Part shown: in pieces, positions 43,250 through 54,796 of the stretch
Position numbering within the stretch: position 1 is the stretch's first letter
Layout: each line of letters begins with the position of its first letter
NCBI RefSeq assembly: GCF_000165425.1
Contig: NW_001799189.1
Span: 314,728 to 378,727, forward strand
Direction: 5' to 3'
DNA: 64,000 nucleotides
Source of the DNA: Paramecium tetraurelia
Lineage: Eukaryota > Ciliophora > Oligohymenophorea > Peniculida > Parameciidae
Notes under the pieces: generated by a model
Told to the model about the DNA's origin: nothing
Database searches by the model: none
The model's input: the letters and a program-made list of their open reading frames with translations, nothing else
Translations under genes and position numbers: made by a program

Positions 43250-44133
43250 TCATTACCAAGATATTATCGTACAATAATAAATATTATAAATCAATATATT
43301 AAATTCCACCTGTTTAATTATTTTTTACTCTCTCCTGTTAACTAATTACTTTATTCTCAATATGCTATCCCACATTTAAGATCTCCTCATATCCCCTAGA
43401 TACTTAATCTCTGGACTATTAATTAAATTAGTTATTTTTATGAGTTAGAGTAATAAATTACTATATTACAACTAATATTTGTATTTTTATAAGGATTTTA
43501 TAACTAATTTATTTATTTTATTTTAGAATTCACTACCTTTAGTTTATTTTCACTACTATATATTAGAACTCCAATTTATATCGTCATAACATCAAAGAAA
43601 AACTTAACAAATTTTCTCATATTAAGTATTGAGTTTTAGATGAATTATTTCAATGTTTATTACTTTATAATATATGTCTTGTTTTGTGATTATAGTAAAT
43701 CTATAGTTTCATTGTTAAGGCTAATTTCTATGTTACTTTTTTTAATGTTTATAACGTGTTATTAAATTACATATATCTAACTCTAAGAAAATAAAATATT
43801 TCTAGAATTTGAAATAATCCAAAGATTGCAACAACATAAATTATTAAAAAATTAAAGGATGGTTTTAATTTATCTGGCTTAATATTAGATTTTTGCATTT
43901 CCACAAATATATATTTTATATTTCCTAGATTGTCGATTCTTATTTTAAATTCTTAATTTTATACTTTTCTTGAATGAATTTTTAGAATAATTTCAACTAG
44001 GTTGTTAATAAAATTGAGTGACTATTAGGATTGATTACTTTATCTGCTAATAAATATACATTTATATGTAATATAAAGATTATATCCAATTTTACAAGAA
44101 TAGTTCATAAAATTTAATATGAATACTATAAAA
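43250..44133. other. AT-rich gap between convergent genes
   Basis: About 880 bp between the eL6 stop and the tubulin-like stop; nothing coding was recognised. Confidence 0.45.
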
Positions 44134-45133
44134 TCATTAATATGCTGCAACAATCTGATTGAGACTTTCATTCACCTCGTAATCAATATTAAAAAACTAT
44201 TTTGGAACTTATTAAAATTTATTGATGGTTTTTGCCAATATATTCACATTACTGCTATGGTTACTTATCTAAGCAATTCCAGGATAGGCTTTCTCAAGAA
44301 TGCCCATGTAAGAAGGAACTTAGGTGATTTCTTAGACCCACTTGACCTATTCTAAATTGGGTTCTCCTCTTATAATTAATCCTGTTCTATTGAATTTTCC
44401 TTCCTAATAATTAATACCTCCAAAATTATTAGAAAAAGCATTAACATAAGTGTAATCAAAACCACATGACAAAAACTTTTAATCGTAGTCTAAAAATAGA
44501 TGTTAGGAGAATGTTGTCAAATCTAATTCTTTCTTATAAGATTGATTAATTGTAGCCAAACAAAAACTTAAGAATTATGAAATATTTCTTGGAGGATAGG
44601 ATGTATATTATTTATTGTCCAAAAATACACTTCCATTGATCTACAAGCACACCTCTGCAAATTCTTTCAGCATTTCATAGCATTTTAGTAAACTTAATTG
44701 CTAAGAATATGATATTTAATCTTCAATCAAATTCACAAAATAAAATGGAACAGTAGGTATCAATTATTATTATTCTTTGATGTAATCGTCGTAATTTTAA
44801 TTTGTTGTATTAATAACAAGGACTCCTTGTAGATTTTCACATTTCTCAACCATCTATCTGAATGAGGAAAACTATCAGATATATAAAATTACGTACATTC
44901 TATTTTGCATATATTTTCTTCTTTTGAAATTGTGAATCAGAATCAACGAATACAGTTTTAGGAACAAATTGGCCATTTTAAGTTTCATAATAAAATGATT
45001 TGGCTAAGAAATCTGATTCCTTGTTTAAGAGATTCAAATCCTGTATTAGATTTTCAGTGGCCAATTATTCTTGCAAATGATCTCCTATAATGCCCCCATT
45101 CCAACCCAAGTTGAGTATGATTATTTCCTTCAT
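44134..45133 (-). CDS. divergent tubulin-superfamily protein
   Basis: 324 residues with one 25-nt intron. The N-terminus KEIIILNLGWNGGIIGDHL mirrors the tubulin opening (E-I-I-x-I-x-x-G-Q-x-G-N-Q-I-G), followed by QFVPKTVFVDSDSQ in the place of the FVDLEP strand. After the intron KCENLQGVLVIN matches the tubulin strand that leads to GGGTGSG, but the glycine loop itself is replaced by TTNQNYDD. The C-terminal part (ISNHSSNVNILAKTINKF then VNESLNQIVAAYQ) follows the tubulin pattern of an N-S-T-containing strand and final helix. At 324 residues it is about 100 short of alpha/beta tubulin. It probably cannot bind GTP normally. Ciliates carry several rare tubulins; I cannot say which, and a Misato-like relative is an alternative. 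Confidence 0.55.
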
Positions 45134-45248
45134 TTCTTTATTTTATATATTAATGAATTAGTTAATTATATGAGACCAATAATTTGGAATAAATTATTAA
45201 AAGATTTATTTAGTATTTTGAAATGGGAAAATTGTAAGCAATTGTAAT

Positions 45249-45758
45249 ATGGCTAGCTTGAAACCAGGTCGTTTAGTAGTTATGCTTGCCGGTAGATAAG
45301 CTGGAAAGAAGGCTATTTTGATTAAAGCAAATGAAGAATCAACTAAAGTAAATCAAATGTGGATTTATTTTAGGATGCAAAATTCCCTAATGGTTTAGTG
45401 GTTGGTATCTAGAGATATCCCAGAAAGGTAACCAAGAGAATGGGTTAAAAGCAAATCAGAAAGCGAACTACATTGAAGGTGTTCATTAAATAATTAAATC
45501 TTAATCACATTATGCCAACAAGGTAATGATTATATACAATTTTATTTTAGATATAGATTAGAGGAATCAACATTGAAGGAAGTCAGAGACAGAATTGAGA
45601 GAGTTAAGGAAGCTGAATTAAAGAATGTTGAAAAAAGAAAAGAATTGAGAAAGAATCTTAGAAAATACTTAGCTGAGAAATACAGAACATTACCAGCAGG
45701 TAGTTTGGCTGATAAGAAAGCTTAATCAAGATTCCTATTCTCAAAATTGAGATTCTGA
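45249..45758 (+). CDS. 60S ribosomal protein eL27
   Basis: 151 residues with introns of 26 nt (near 45348) and 28 nt (near 45524). The KOW-type N-terminus MASLKPGRLVVMLAGRQAGK is followed by GLVVGIQRYPRKVTKRMGQK and LNHIMPTRYRLEESTLK, and the closing SRFLFSKLRF is the signature C-terminus of eL27. Component of the cytosolic large subunit. Divergently oriented from the tubulin-like gene, with about 115 bp shared upstream DNA. Confidence 0.96.
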
Positions 45759-46202
45759 TATAATAAAGTATAATATAAAATATATTTATTATTGTAATTC
45801 TTTATCTCATACATATATCTATTTAAATTATTTATTTTTCAATAAAAACATATGAACAATTATATTTTGATGAGTAATATGAAACTTAACCTTTATTTTC
45901 TAGTGTTTCTTGGATTTTCACTGAATCTACCTATTGAAGCAGATGTAACTCGAAAGGTAATTACAAGATTGTAAAAAAAATTAAAGCAAAAACACTCATA
46001 TATATTAGAAAAGTAGATAACATATTTCAAAGATTTTTGCTTTAAATATTAAATCAAAATTTTGAGTTGGTTCTGTAGTGATTTAAAGCAATTATCATTT
46101 TAAATTTTATGAAGATATTCATGAAGATCATATTCTTAAATGGGGGGGAAGATGAAAATCCAAAATTTGACTGATATTTAAAATAAAATATATTATACTT
46201 AT
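45759..46202. other. AT-rich intergenic DNA
   Basis: About 440 bp between eL27 and the second CaaX miniprotein. A G8 run at about 46143 stands out in otherwise AT-rich DNA; no gene seen. Confidence 0.45.
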
Positions 46203-46439
46203 ATGAACCAAAAGTCAAAAAAGGTGCATGCGGATTCTCAAATAGAACTAAAATCTAAGAATCCTTAAAGATAGATACGCGTGGATACTTTTGGATAGCA
46301 AATTTTGAAAGGATAAAAAAATCATAAAATTGCATTCAAGGAACATATCAAAACAATTCACATAGTAGAAAATTGGAAATTGTACAATCTTGATCATGTG
46401 GATAAGGAAGATGATTCTTGTCCATGTTAATTAGTTTGA
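46203..46439 (+). CDS. small CaaX-box protein with RVxF-like motif (paralog B)
   Basis: 78 residues, single exon. The lysine-rich N-terminus (MNQKSKKVHADSQIELKSKN) is unrelated in sequence to paralog A. The C-terminal half shares the ordered blocks KNHKIAFKEHI, HIVENWKLYNL and DDSCPCQLV with paralog A at 30683-30976. The last four residues CQLV fit a CaaX box, with a cysteine two residues upstream, and KIAF fits the RVxF phosphatase-docking pattern. The likely picture is a lipid-anchored adaptor or phosphatase regulator; nothing beyond the motifs supports this. Confidence 0.7.
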
Positions 46440-46610
46440 GAAACTATTGATAGTTATTTTTTGATTTCAGTTGTTATTTGTTTTATAAAATGATGTTGCA
46501 TTGATATAAAAATTAGCAATAAATAAATATGTGAAGTTGATATTATCACGTAAATTCCTATTATGAGAATAAACAAATTAATTTCTTTAAATTGAGATAT
46601 TAATTAAAAT

Positions 46611-47394
46611 ATGTACTCTTAAGGCACTTAATATCCAAATTCTAAGTACAAAACCTAACTTTGTAGACATTTTAGTATTGAGTTGATAATTATCTGAATA
46701 GCACAGAATGGAGTTTGCGCTTTAGCAATAAGATGTTAATTTGCACATGGACCATAAGAACTTCGATAGAATGCTTAACAGCCACAAAGCTTCCCAGAGC
46801 AAACAATCTAAACAAATGCGTTTAATAAAGTATAAGGAATCAACCCTATGATCGTGAATTACAAAAGTAAGATTAAGGACTAATTAATGTAGCATAATTA
46901 TGTAAGCATTTTAATCCTTAAACTGGATAATGTAAAAATGGCCCTACATGCACATTTGCACATGGTGAAAATGAATTAAACACAATGCCATATTTACAAA
47001 ATTAATATTTGTAATGTTATTAATTGATTATTTCTGATTAGATTGATGTAATAGCAGATGAAACAGATGAATTAGCAATAAATGTAGGCAGAATTAACAT
47101 AACAAATATTAGTGATGATCTTAACAAATATGGAACATATTTTTCCAGGTTAGCAAGTATTAAATACTTTAATTGTAGTAAATACTGGCATTGCTGAAAC
47201 AAGGATAGGAGAAAGCAAAATCAGGCGATACTTAGGGAGCAAGTGAAATTATCAAACTCATAATACACGATTAGGAGAGATCAAAAGAAGAGAAATAGTA
47301 ATATCAATAAATTTATAATAATGCTTAAAGGCATTATGATTAAAAATTGAAAGAGATTTAATCTTCATAATAGTAGTAGTAATAGCTTTATTGA
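46611..47394 (+). CDS. tandem CCCH zinc-finger protein (TTP/TIS11-like)
   Basis: 225 residues after four introns (27, 26, 31, 22 nt; divisible by three). Two CCCH fingers are each preceded by the YKTQLC lead-in typical of tristetraprolin-type RNA-binding proteins: YKTQLCRHFTQNGVC with CQFAHGPQELR, and YKTQLCKHFNPQTGQC with CTFAHGENELN. Spacings are C-x8-C-x5-C-x3-H and C-x9-C-x5-C-x3-H. The rest is a glutamine/methionine-rich low-complexity tail (LMQQQMKQMNQQQMQAEL). Such proteins bind AU-rich 3' UTR elements and control mRNA decay. The linker between fingers is longer than in animal TTP. Confidence 0.9.
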
Positions 47395-47525
47395 AATATA
47401 TTATTATATATACAGATATTATAATGAAAATTGATGTTATATTTTTAGGGAGATGCAAGACTTGTAAGTCCTAATGGAAATGGCAAAGACACTTAAAGGT
47501 ATGTTTATAATTAATATACATATTT

Positions 47526-48142
47526 TCATTAGATTTATTATTGCTGTTATTACTTTTACAATTATGCTTGTTTCCATTGTTTTAAATACTCGATTATTTA
47601 TAAAATGTTTTGCTCTAATTAAGGCACTTCCTCATTATTCAACTCCATAATAATATTTTGTTTATAAGAACTAAACATAATTACAATATTAAACAACCTT
47701 TCGACCTCATCTTTGCTGACATCTAGAATTTCACACTCGATATTCTCTGTTATCTTCTTATCTTCGTATCCTCTGGCTTTGAGTCTGTCATATAAGACAG
47801 TGTTGTTGGTCCTTAGTAACACAACTAAGTCGAACCACTAAATTTATAACTCTGAAATACTCGTTCAGGGAAGAATGAAGATGTATGAAAATCAATGATC
47901 ATTCCTCCTGCTGACATAGCATCTTCTAATTCATCACATACCATGTCCTAATCAAATTCAGGCACATTAAATTCTTAATTCCATTCCTTATACAATTTCT
48001 TTTGATTTATTAGCAACCCAATATCAACATATTGGAGACCCTCGATATGTTCACTCAACAATTTCCCTAAGGTGCTCTTTCCAACTCCTGGTGTACCAGT
48101 AACTAAAATGTTTGGCTTTTACCTATTATTTTCAATTTCCAT
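47526..48142 (-). CDS. adenylate kinase isoenzyme 6 (Fap7/hCINAP)
   Basis: 188 residues with introns of 23 and 27 nt. The Walker A loop is ILVTGTPGVGKSTLGKLLSE, followed by QYVDIGLLINQKKLYKEWN, the acidic VCDELEDAMSAGGMIIDFH, the strand WFDLVVLLRTNNTVLYDRL with KARGY, and the C-terminal EILDVSKDEVESSYKQNI and IIEYLKQWK. These match AK6, a nuclear NMP kinase/ATPase that acts in 18S rRNA maturation with uS11. The second intron starts GTT rather than GTA. A glutamine run (five or more, mixed CAA/TAA) ends the protein. Confidence 0.92.
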
Positions 48143-48201
48143 AAATTAATTATGAATTGTAAGAATAAATTAAAGTCTTATATTCATTTAAGGTTTAGAA
48201 G

Positions 48202-48274
48202 GCGGTTGTGGTGTAGTGGTTATCACGTCAGTCTCACACACTGAAGGTCCCCAGTTCGAAACTGGGCAATCGCA
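48202..48274 (+). tRNA. tRNA-Val (anticodon CAC)
   Basis: A 73-nt cloverleaf: acceptor GCGGTTG with CAATCGC, D-arm TGGTGTAGTGG, anticodon stem TCAGT/ACTGA with loop CTCACAC giving CAC at 48235-48237, T-arm CCCAGTTCGAAACTGGG, discriminator A, then a T-run terminator. Decodes GUG valine. Confidence 0.95.
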
Positions 48275-48458
48275 TTTTTTTGTTAATAATATATATTATA
48301 TTAAAATTTATTATAAATTTATCCTCCCATTTTTGATTATGTATTTTTCATCATAATCATACAATGTATGAGATTGATATTATATCCAAAAAAGAATTAT
48401 TGATAACTGTAAGATATTGGACATATTTAATAAAATTCTTTTTTTAATCTAAATTTAA

Positions 48459-49292
48459 ATGAAAGTACCATCTTTGGAAGGAGAAATGTTTATGACAGCA
48501 GTATATGCTCCGAGTGCCAGAGCCTCTTGCAGAAGCTGTTAGGCTAAAATAGCCAAAGATGAACTTAGATTAAGCAATATTGTGGATGAAGATCATTATC
48601 ACCAACAACTTCATTACCATGCAGATTGTTTCTAATTAAAACCAGATTTTAAGAATGCAACCTATAAAGATATCTTTCATGTAGAAAATTTAACAAAGGC
48701 AGATCAAGAAAAAGTCAAGGCTATTCTTGAAAAACTACAAAAAATGGAATACAAAAAGAAACCTTAATAAAAAAAAGCTAATTCAAAATCTAAGAATAAC
48801 AAATAAAAAAAAAGTGAACTGGAAGATGGTGGCGATAGTGGGGATGATAACAAAAAAACCAAGAAATAGAGGAAAGAGGTAGCAAAAAAGGATAAAAAAT
48901 TAGAGACTACCAAAAAAGCAGAATCATATGAAAGTCAGAGTGATGAAGATGAGCCTGGCATCCTTGTACTTTATGATAAGCCATAAAAGGAGGAATTCAG
49001 GAAGATCCAATAAGATTTAGAGAAAAAGACAGCAGGTTAATTGAAGTCGATGCTAAAAGCGAATGATCAAACATAAATGGGAAATAAAGCAGAACTTATT
49101 GAGAGAATCGCTGACTGTATGATTAAGGGATGTTTAGAGAAATGTCCCAATTGCTCTGGAGGAAGACCAAAATTTAATCCAACGTAGAAAGTCTTCAAAT
49201 GTCCAGGATACATGGATGACACAGAATTTAGATTTTGCAATAAAGTTTATGGGCCAAAAGATCTCAAGAGAATTCCCTGGGTTGATGTTTGA
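48459..49292 (+). CDS. PARP-type zinc finger + PADR1 protein without catalytic domain
   Basis: 277 residues, single exon. Residues about 15-62 form a PARP-type finger: YAPSARASCRSCQAKIAKDE then LHYHADCFQL (C-x2-C...H-x2-C). A lysine/glutamate-rich linker follows. A PADR1/SAP-like zinc module begins KSMLKANDQTQMGNKAEL, continues RIADCMIKGCLEKCPNCSGG, and ends FKCPGYMDDTEFRFCN. In PARP1 these elements recognise DNA breaks and relay the signal to the ADP-ribosyltransferase domain, but no WGR or catalytic domain follows before TGA. It could be a DNA-damage adaptor or a nick-binding protein; the plant APE2/DNA ligase style of single PARP finger is another precedent. Confidence 0.87.
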
Positions 49293-49360
49293 TATTTATA
49301 TAACAATTATGTCGAAGATATTACTGATTGATAATATATGGAATATTAGCAATCCCAGTT

Positions 49361-49648
49361 ATGATCTTCTATCTTTTTTGCACCGTAGACAAACCGACAC
49401 TCTTTATAATAATTTCGATGAAATTAAACAGTGTGGAGATACAGGGTGCTTATAATAGTTATACTAGAGTGTATACTCTCCCGTAGACTCAAATATATTC
49501 AATTTAAGGTGTCGAAGCGCCCTCAACAATGAAATTAATCAAAGTTTGTGAATACAGCCTTAAGGTTTTGGGAGAGAGTATATTTATCACAAATTGTAGT
49601 ACCATCTTCACATTAAGTATAATCAAGCATGCAAAACGCAAGACCTGA
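49361..49648 (+). CDS. candidate small unknown protein
   Basis: A 95-residue frame with well-balanced composition: hydrophobic N-terminus MIFYLFCTVDKPTLFIIISM, then NSYTRVYTLPQTQIYSIQG and IKVCEYSLKVLGESIFITN. The frame is open upstream to 49337 and adds another hydrophobic stretch (YGILAIPV), so an upstream exon may exist. An overlapping TGA-free frame from 49311 (start MSKILLIDNIWNISN) is less convincing. Could be a short membrane protein. Confidence 0.35.
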
Positions 49649-50015
49649 AAATGTATGCCAAGATGTATATTTAATTTGTGATGAAAAAGTATTTTAATTA
49701 ATTAATTAAATCCATCAAATACTTATTCTCATTTCAATCTTGAGATATTCATATATAAATTTATTGCATTATTTTATATCTCATCTTTCAGGGAAGGAGG
49801 AGGGCAACTGTCTTAATATAATAATAGTATTTCAATAAATTTATAAACAAATGTTGTGTCGACAATAAAAAATGCAATGCCATTTGGATATTGAACATTT
49901 AAACACAAGTGAGGAGTAAAACAATTTATTATCATATGATTAATGGGACACAATTTGTTATTGAGTATTTATTAATTAATAAAATTTTAATTGTTCGATT
50001 AACGGAATAAAAATA
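49649..50015. other. AT-rich intergenic DNA
   Basis: About 370 bp upstream of the next gene; nothing recognised. Confidence 0.45.
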
Positions 50016-51912
50016 ATGAAAAATTCCCTGACTAAATTTTATACTTTAAACTCATTTTCACAAGATAAAAGCTATACCTTTGTGAAATTGCGAAAAGAGT
50101 AATTATAAGAGGAAATCATTAGAATCAATGATGAAACAGAATTTGAAGTAATGATAATTATGAATTAAAAAGGATTTTGCTGAATTCAAGTCATTAAATT
50201 AAAACGAAACCATAATCTCAATCAAATACACTGTTGATCAATTCTATGACCCTTTTTAATAGTAAGAGATAAAAGTGGAACATTATGTCTAAGAATTGAT
50301 TTACAATGTACGTCGAAAATACCCCTACATTACAGTGTTGGAAAAGCGAATATCTCAATCCGCATAGTTGCAGTGCCAAATTTAACTTTACAATCAGAAA
50401 CACAAGATTGTGTTGTTCAACAAACCATTTACAAATACCTAACATATCTTGGAACTATTGAAACTCTACATAGAGAGAGGAACAATCAACATTAAATTCA
50501 TCTGTCACAATTAGGACATAATTGCTTTGGGGGGTCAATTGAATAATTTGTTTGAAGATGCTTTTATCACAATCTCATAGAAGGATAAATTGCAAATCAA
50601 TGATAAGTCACATATCCCTGCCAAATTGATTACAATAAACAAGAAGCTTACATCTAACTTTATTAATTTCAAAGATCTCCCCTTAAATAACGATTATGTA
50701 GTGGATGTGTAAGGAAAGCATTTTAAATATGTGCATCAAGAAGTAAATTTCAAAGAGAATGTCATTGAGTTGGAAAGGAATGACATCATCTAGGCCAAAT
50801 ATAAATTGATTCATCAAGGGAAATTGGTAGAAGCCGATAAGTTCCTGGTTAATGGCATGCCTATCATTTTTAATGGCGAATATAGGTTTTGGACAAAACC
50901 GTAGATGGAATATATTGTTAATATCGAGAAATTAGATTTCTATCCTAAACAGCAAATGTTAATAACAAAAGGTCTGGGAGAGTATAGATAGGAGATTGAG
51001 ATGATTAAAATATAGAAAACTATTCTGAGAATTACTAGTAAGAATATTATAGATTCATCCATACTTGACAGTGTAGATATAAGTATAGATGGTAAGTTTG
51101 TTGGATAGACAAATAAAAATGGTACCATAGTAATTTAGAATCTTGATTTGAGAAGCTTCGTAATCAAAGCATCGAAAAAGGGGTTTCTCACAATGCCTTT
51201 ACAATTTGACATATCTGCAAATAACATTGGCTAAAGTCTATTAATTGAGATGTTTCCTGATTATTTTAGTTTAATGAATTAGTTCCACATTTTGGTAGTC
51301 AAACCTAAGAGTGCAAAGAATTTATCACTCTAATTAATTGATTTAGACGAGTAAAATAAAAGCAATATCCAATAAAAGATAGTTCCATATAGCAATGGCA
51401 ATATAGTAAACTACGGAATACATATTGGTAATTTCGATGTGTTCGACAAACAGAAGAATATCTATCAATTGTTCATCAAGGATTCTAAGGAAGTCTTGCC
51501 ACGATGCAGATAGAGCAGCTAAAACTTAAATAAGAAATCATAACATGTTAATTCATCGCCAGTAAATCAAATGAAAACTAGAATAAATAATCAGAATTCT
51601 GATTTAAAGACAGAGAGAGGGTTAAATCAAAATAAGAAATCTACTCCGAATCTAGAGGTTGAGCACTTACACATCTACTTATCTTTTGGAATGGATATAG
51701 TGTGTTCTCAAATTTTTGAGGTTGAAAAATTCGCCTCAAAAGTTTATGCAACGATAAATTGTAAAATTTATTGATTTATTTTATTAGTGCACAGAAGAGT
51801 TGTTGAGTTAGATGGTAAGGCTTATAGCTGCAAGAAACAGACGTCTTAATAAAAAACAAATAAAAGAAGTAACACTGGAAATATTCTATAATTATTAACA
51901 AATCAAATATGA
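50016..51912 (+). CDS. unknown beta-rich repeat protein
   Basis: 614 residues with introns of 25 nt (ending AAG, near 50146) and 27 nt (near 51761). No signal peptide or membrane helix. Repeated beta-strand-like segments alternate with turns: INKKLTSNFINFKDLPLNND, ADKFLVNGMPIIFNGEYRFW, and VDISIDGKFVGQTNKNGTIV followed by IQNLDLRSFVIKASKKGF. The last two have the G-x-(W/F)-x-G-x-T-x-x-x-G look of PEGA or transthyretin-like carbohydrate-surface folds. The C-terminal third is N/Q/K-rich, then a cysteine-bearing segment (VHRRV after splicing, then KAYSCKKQTSQQK). I do not recognise the family; it may be cytosolic or ciliary. Confidence 0.6.
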
Positions 51913-52025
51913 TTACTTTGTTATATGCATTATTTTAATATAAATAAAATCTATTAATAGTTGAATAAATATAGAACTCTTTATGAATTTTATACAAATA
52001 ATCATAAATAAATTAAGAAATTGGC

Positions 52026-54276
52026 ATGAATAACTCTAGTCTAAACGATGATACTCATTATTGTTGCATAATTAATAGTAGAAGAAATTCAGATTCATTT
52101 TTTGCAAATCATGTTATAGATGATGAAGTATAATACTATTTTATTTAGGGTGATGTATTAAGTACTAATGCAGTGCTTTTATAACTATATAAAGGGGGTT
52201 TGGATATAGAAGTTATCAAAGCCAATTTGGAGAAAGTCAGATTGAATCCGAATTGGTTGAGTTAGAAGAGAGATGATTTGGAGTATTATATACCATAATT
52301 TATCAATTACTTGGTATTCAAAGAAAATCATAAAGAATTAATAAATTTCTTAATAAATGTATGCGAAAATCACTATTTTTTTGCGCATTTGACATACTTT
52401 TAATTAAAATCCTTATCGCAAGTAGTGAATAAAAAAGTCATAAATCTCAAAGAGGTTTAAGAGTTTTTGATTGAATACATAAATATAATGAAAGCACAAT
52501 ATGGCGATGAATATTTAATCAACGGACATGAATATGTTTCCCATAACATAAACAAAGAAGCAATCTAGATTTATGGCACTGCAGATTATGATTATTCAAC
52601 ACCTAAACTTAATGCATCAGAAATTAATATAAAGCAATACACTTCAATAAATGGAGATGATTAAATGACAGATAGCAGTATAGGATTCTCATCTACAATC
52701 AATTTCTGGAATGACATAATCCGAATTTCTGAAAGGTATTTCAATTTGTTATTTAGACTATATTTAGCTTACCCATAAATAATATCCTTAAAGGCAGATC
52801 TACAAAGAATAAATGAGAATTTACCATCTTCTGTTTACATACCTTTTGTTAAGGACTAAATTAGAAACTATGTAATCTTGAATATAGTGGCATCAGAAAG
52901 CAAAGTATTCTCTACAAAAGAAAGATCACCCTTCTATATTTGCCTAGAAATCTACAGGCCAGATGTTGAAAAGGATCAAAGGAATGACTACAAATAATCC
53001 ATTGCAATGACCTTACACAAATCTATATTACCATAGAAAATGTCGATAACAGGTTCAATCAATATTGATTAAGCCAAATGTATAGTGTTCCATATATAAT
53101 AAGATACAAAAGTCCATAATATCTCAGTTTCACAGCCTCTTCAAATCATTGAAGAAGACGTCATTGATGAAACACCCACTGTTTAGTTTTACTCGCCCTA
53201 AAATGATGACGAGAAAAGTGTTTATTAATCATTTTTAAAAGAGCAGAATGATGATTTCGTTAGTGTAGCTAGTTCATTTGTATAAGATGTACAACAAAAA
53301 AGTATATTGCTTGGAGAAGATGGACAGCATTTATTTGGTGAATCAGCCAAGGATTAGGAACAAAGAATTAGGGATTAGTCCTTATTTGGTAATTTGAAAT
53401 CCTGGCGATTGGTTCATCTCATTGTGAAATCAGGGGATAATCTGAAATAGGAGTAATTTGCCATGCAACTCTTATCAACTATAGATTAGATATTTATAGC
53501 TGAAGATCTTCCTATGAGATTATCCATTTATGAAGTGCTATCCTTGGGACCTAATTATGGATTAATAGAAATGGTGAAAGATGCTATTACAATTGATTCA
53601 TTAAAACGATAGTTATGGAATAGACAATAAACATTGACCTAATTCTTCGAGTAATCAGTATATCTGTTCGATTATTAGTAATAATTTTAGTGATCGTCAT
53701 CGAACCAATTTCCTGCATAGCTTAGTTGGATATTCTCTAGCCTGTTATATTCTCTAACTCAAAGATAGACACAATGGAAACATTTTATTAAAAAGAGATG
53801 GCCATTTAGTCCATATAGATTTTGGATTTTTTTTGGGAAATGCACCAGGAAAGGGAATCGAAATAGAAAATAAAGTCCCATTTAAGTTGTTAAGTGAATA
53901 TATCGAAATACTTGGTGGGGTTTAAAGTGATTTGTTTAAAAAGTTTAGAGAACTGTTTTATAAAGGTTTTATGGCCCTTAGAAAACATAGTGATCGAATC
54001 TTATTACTTGTAAAAATGATGTAATTTATAACATATGAATCTAAAGGTACTCTGGACATAAGAACTCTATGCCATGTTTTAAAAGAGGAGATAAATCTAT
54101 AACTCAATTGGAAGAGAGATTTTATTTGTAGGAGGAGAATCAAAGATTAAATGTTATCTGTTAAAAGTATAATCACTCTATATTTATATATTAGTATCAT
54201 CAATTCGTCCATAGATAACTGGAGGGCAAAATGGTATGATAAATACCAATATTATTTTCAAGGTATCTTTTATTGA
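52026..54276 (+). CDS. phosphatidylinositol 4-kinase type III beta-like
   Basis: 715 residues after introns of 21, 28, 26 and 28 nt (divisible by three). An N-terminal helical/PIK-accessory region (VFKENHKELINFLINVCENH) precedes a hydrophilic linker. The catalytic domain begins LVHLIVKSGDNLKQEQFAMQ, then LVGYSLACYILQLKDRHNGN (catalytic DRHNGN), GHLVHIDFGFFLGNAPGKGI (DFG), FKKFRELFYKGFMALRKH, and MPCFKRGDKSITQLEERF. It closes with WRAKWYDKYQYYFQGIFY. These match PI4K beta/Pik1 and exclude PI3K classes. It makes PI4P, mainly at Golgi and endosomal membranes. The third intron ends AAG. The protein is shorter than animal PI4KB because the N-terminal half is reduced. Confidence 0.93.
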
Positions 54277-54796
54277 TTTAAGTTATTTTCATAATTAAAT
54301 AAATAATTTTGTAAATGCAATTATTTAATCACTTTTCGTCATCTTTTAAATAACAAAAGACAGAATTTTATTTTTGTAACTATATTTAAATTCAATTTTA
54401 TTTTTTATATAATCTAAATTATAAAATTATTTTTAGCTCTCAAATCAATTTGAGAATCTTATAAAGGTATTCTATCAAAGTCCAAAATATATATATATAG
54501 ATTTGAAATAAACTAAAGCAATCTATGAAACTAATAATTAGAGGAAGAATTTTTATATATAAATCTATGAGTAATTTGATGATTTCAATAAGACAAGAAT
54601 ACAATACTTATGTCTAATTATTAAATGAAATTTGAAGTATCAATGTTATTAATTATAATTAATTACAAATGAATTAAATAATAGGAAATAATTAAGAAAT
54701 CGGATATTAGAAGTAATTGCAATCCTTTAAGAGTCACTTATTCATGGGAAAATAATATTATGGATAAAAGAAATATTGATTAATAAATAAAATAAA
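54277..54796. other. AT-rich intergenic DNA
   Basis: About 520 bp before V-ATPase subunit c; no coding signal seen. Confidence 0.45.

Noticed and set aside
49216-49552. Plus-strand frame overlapping the end of the PARP-finger gene
   Set aside because: Overlaps the PADR1 coding sequence out of frame; the alternative frame from 49361 has better composition.
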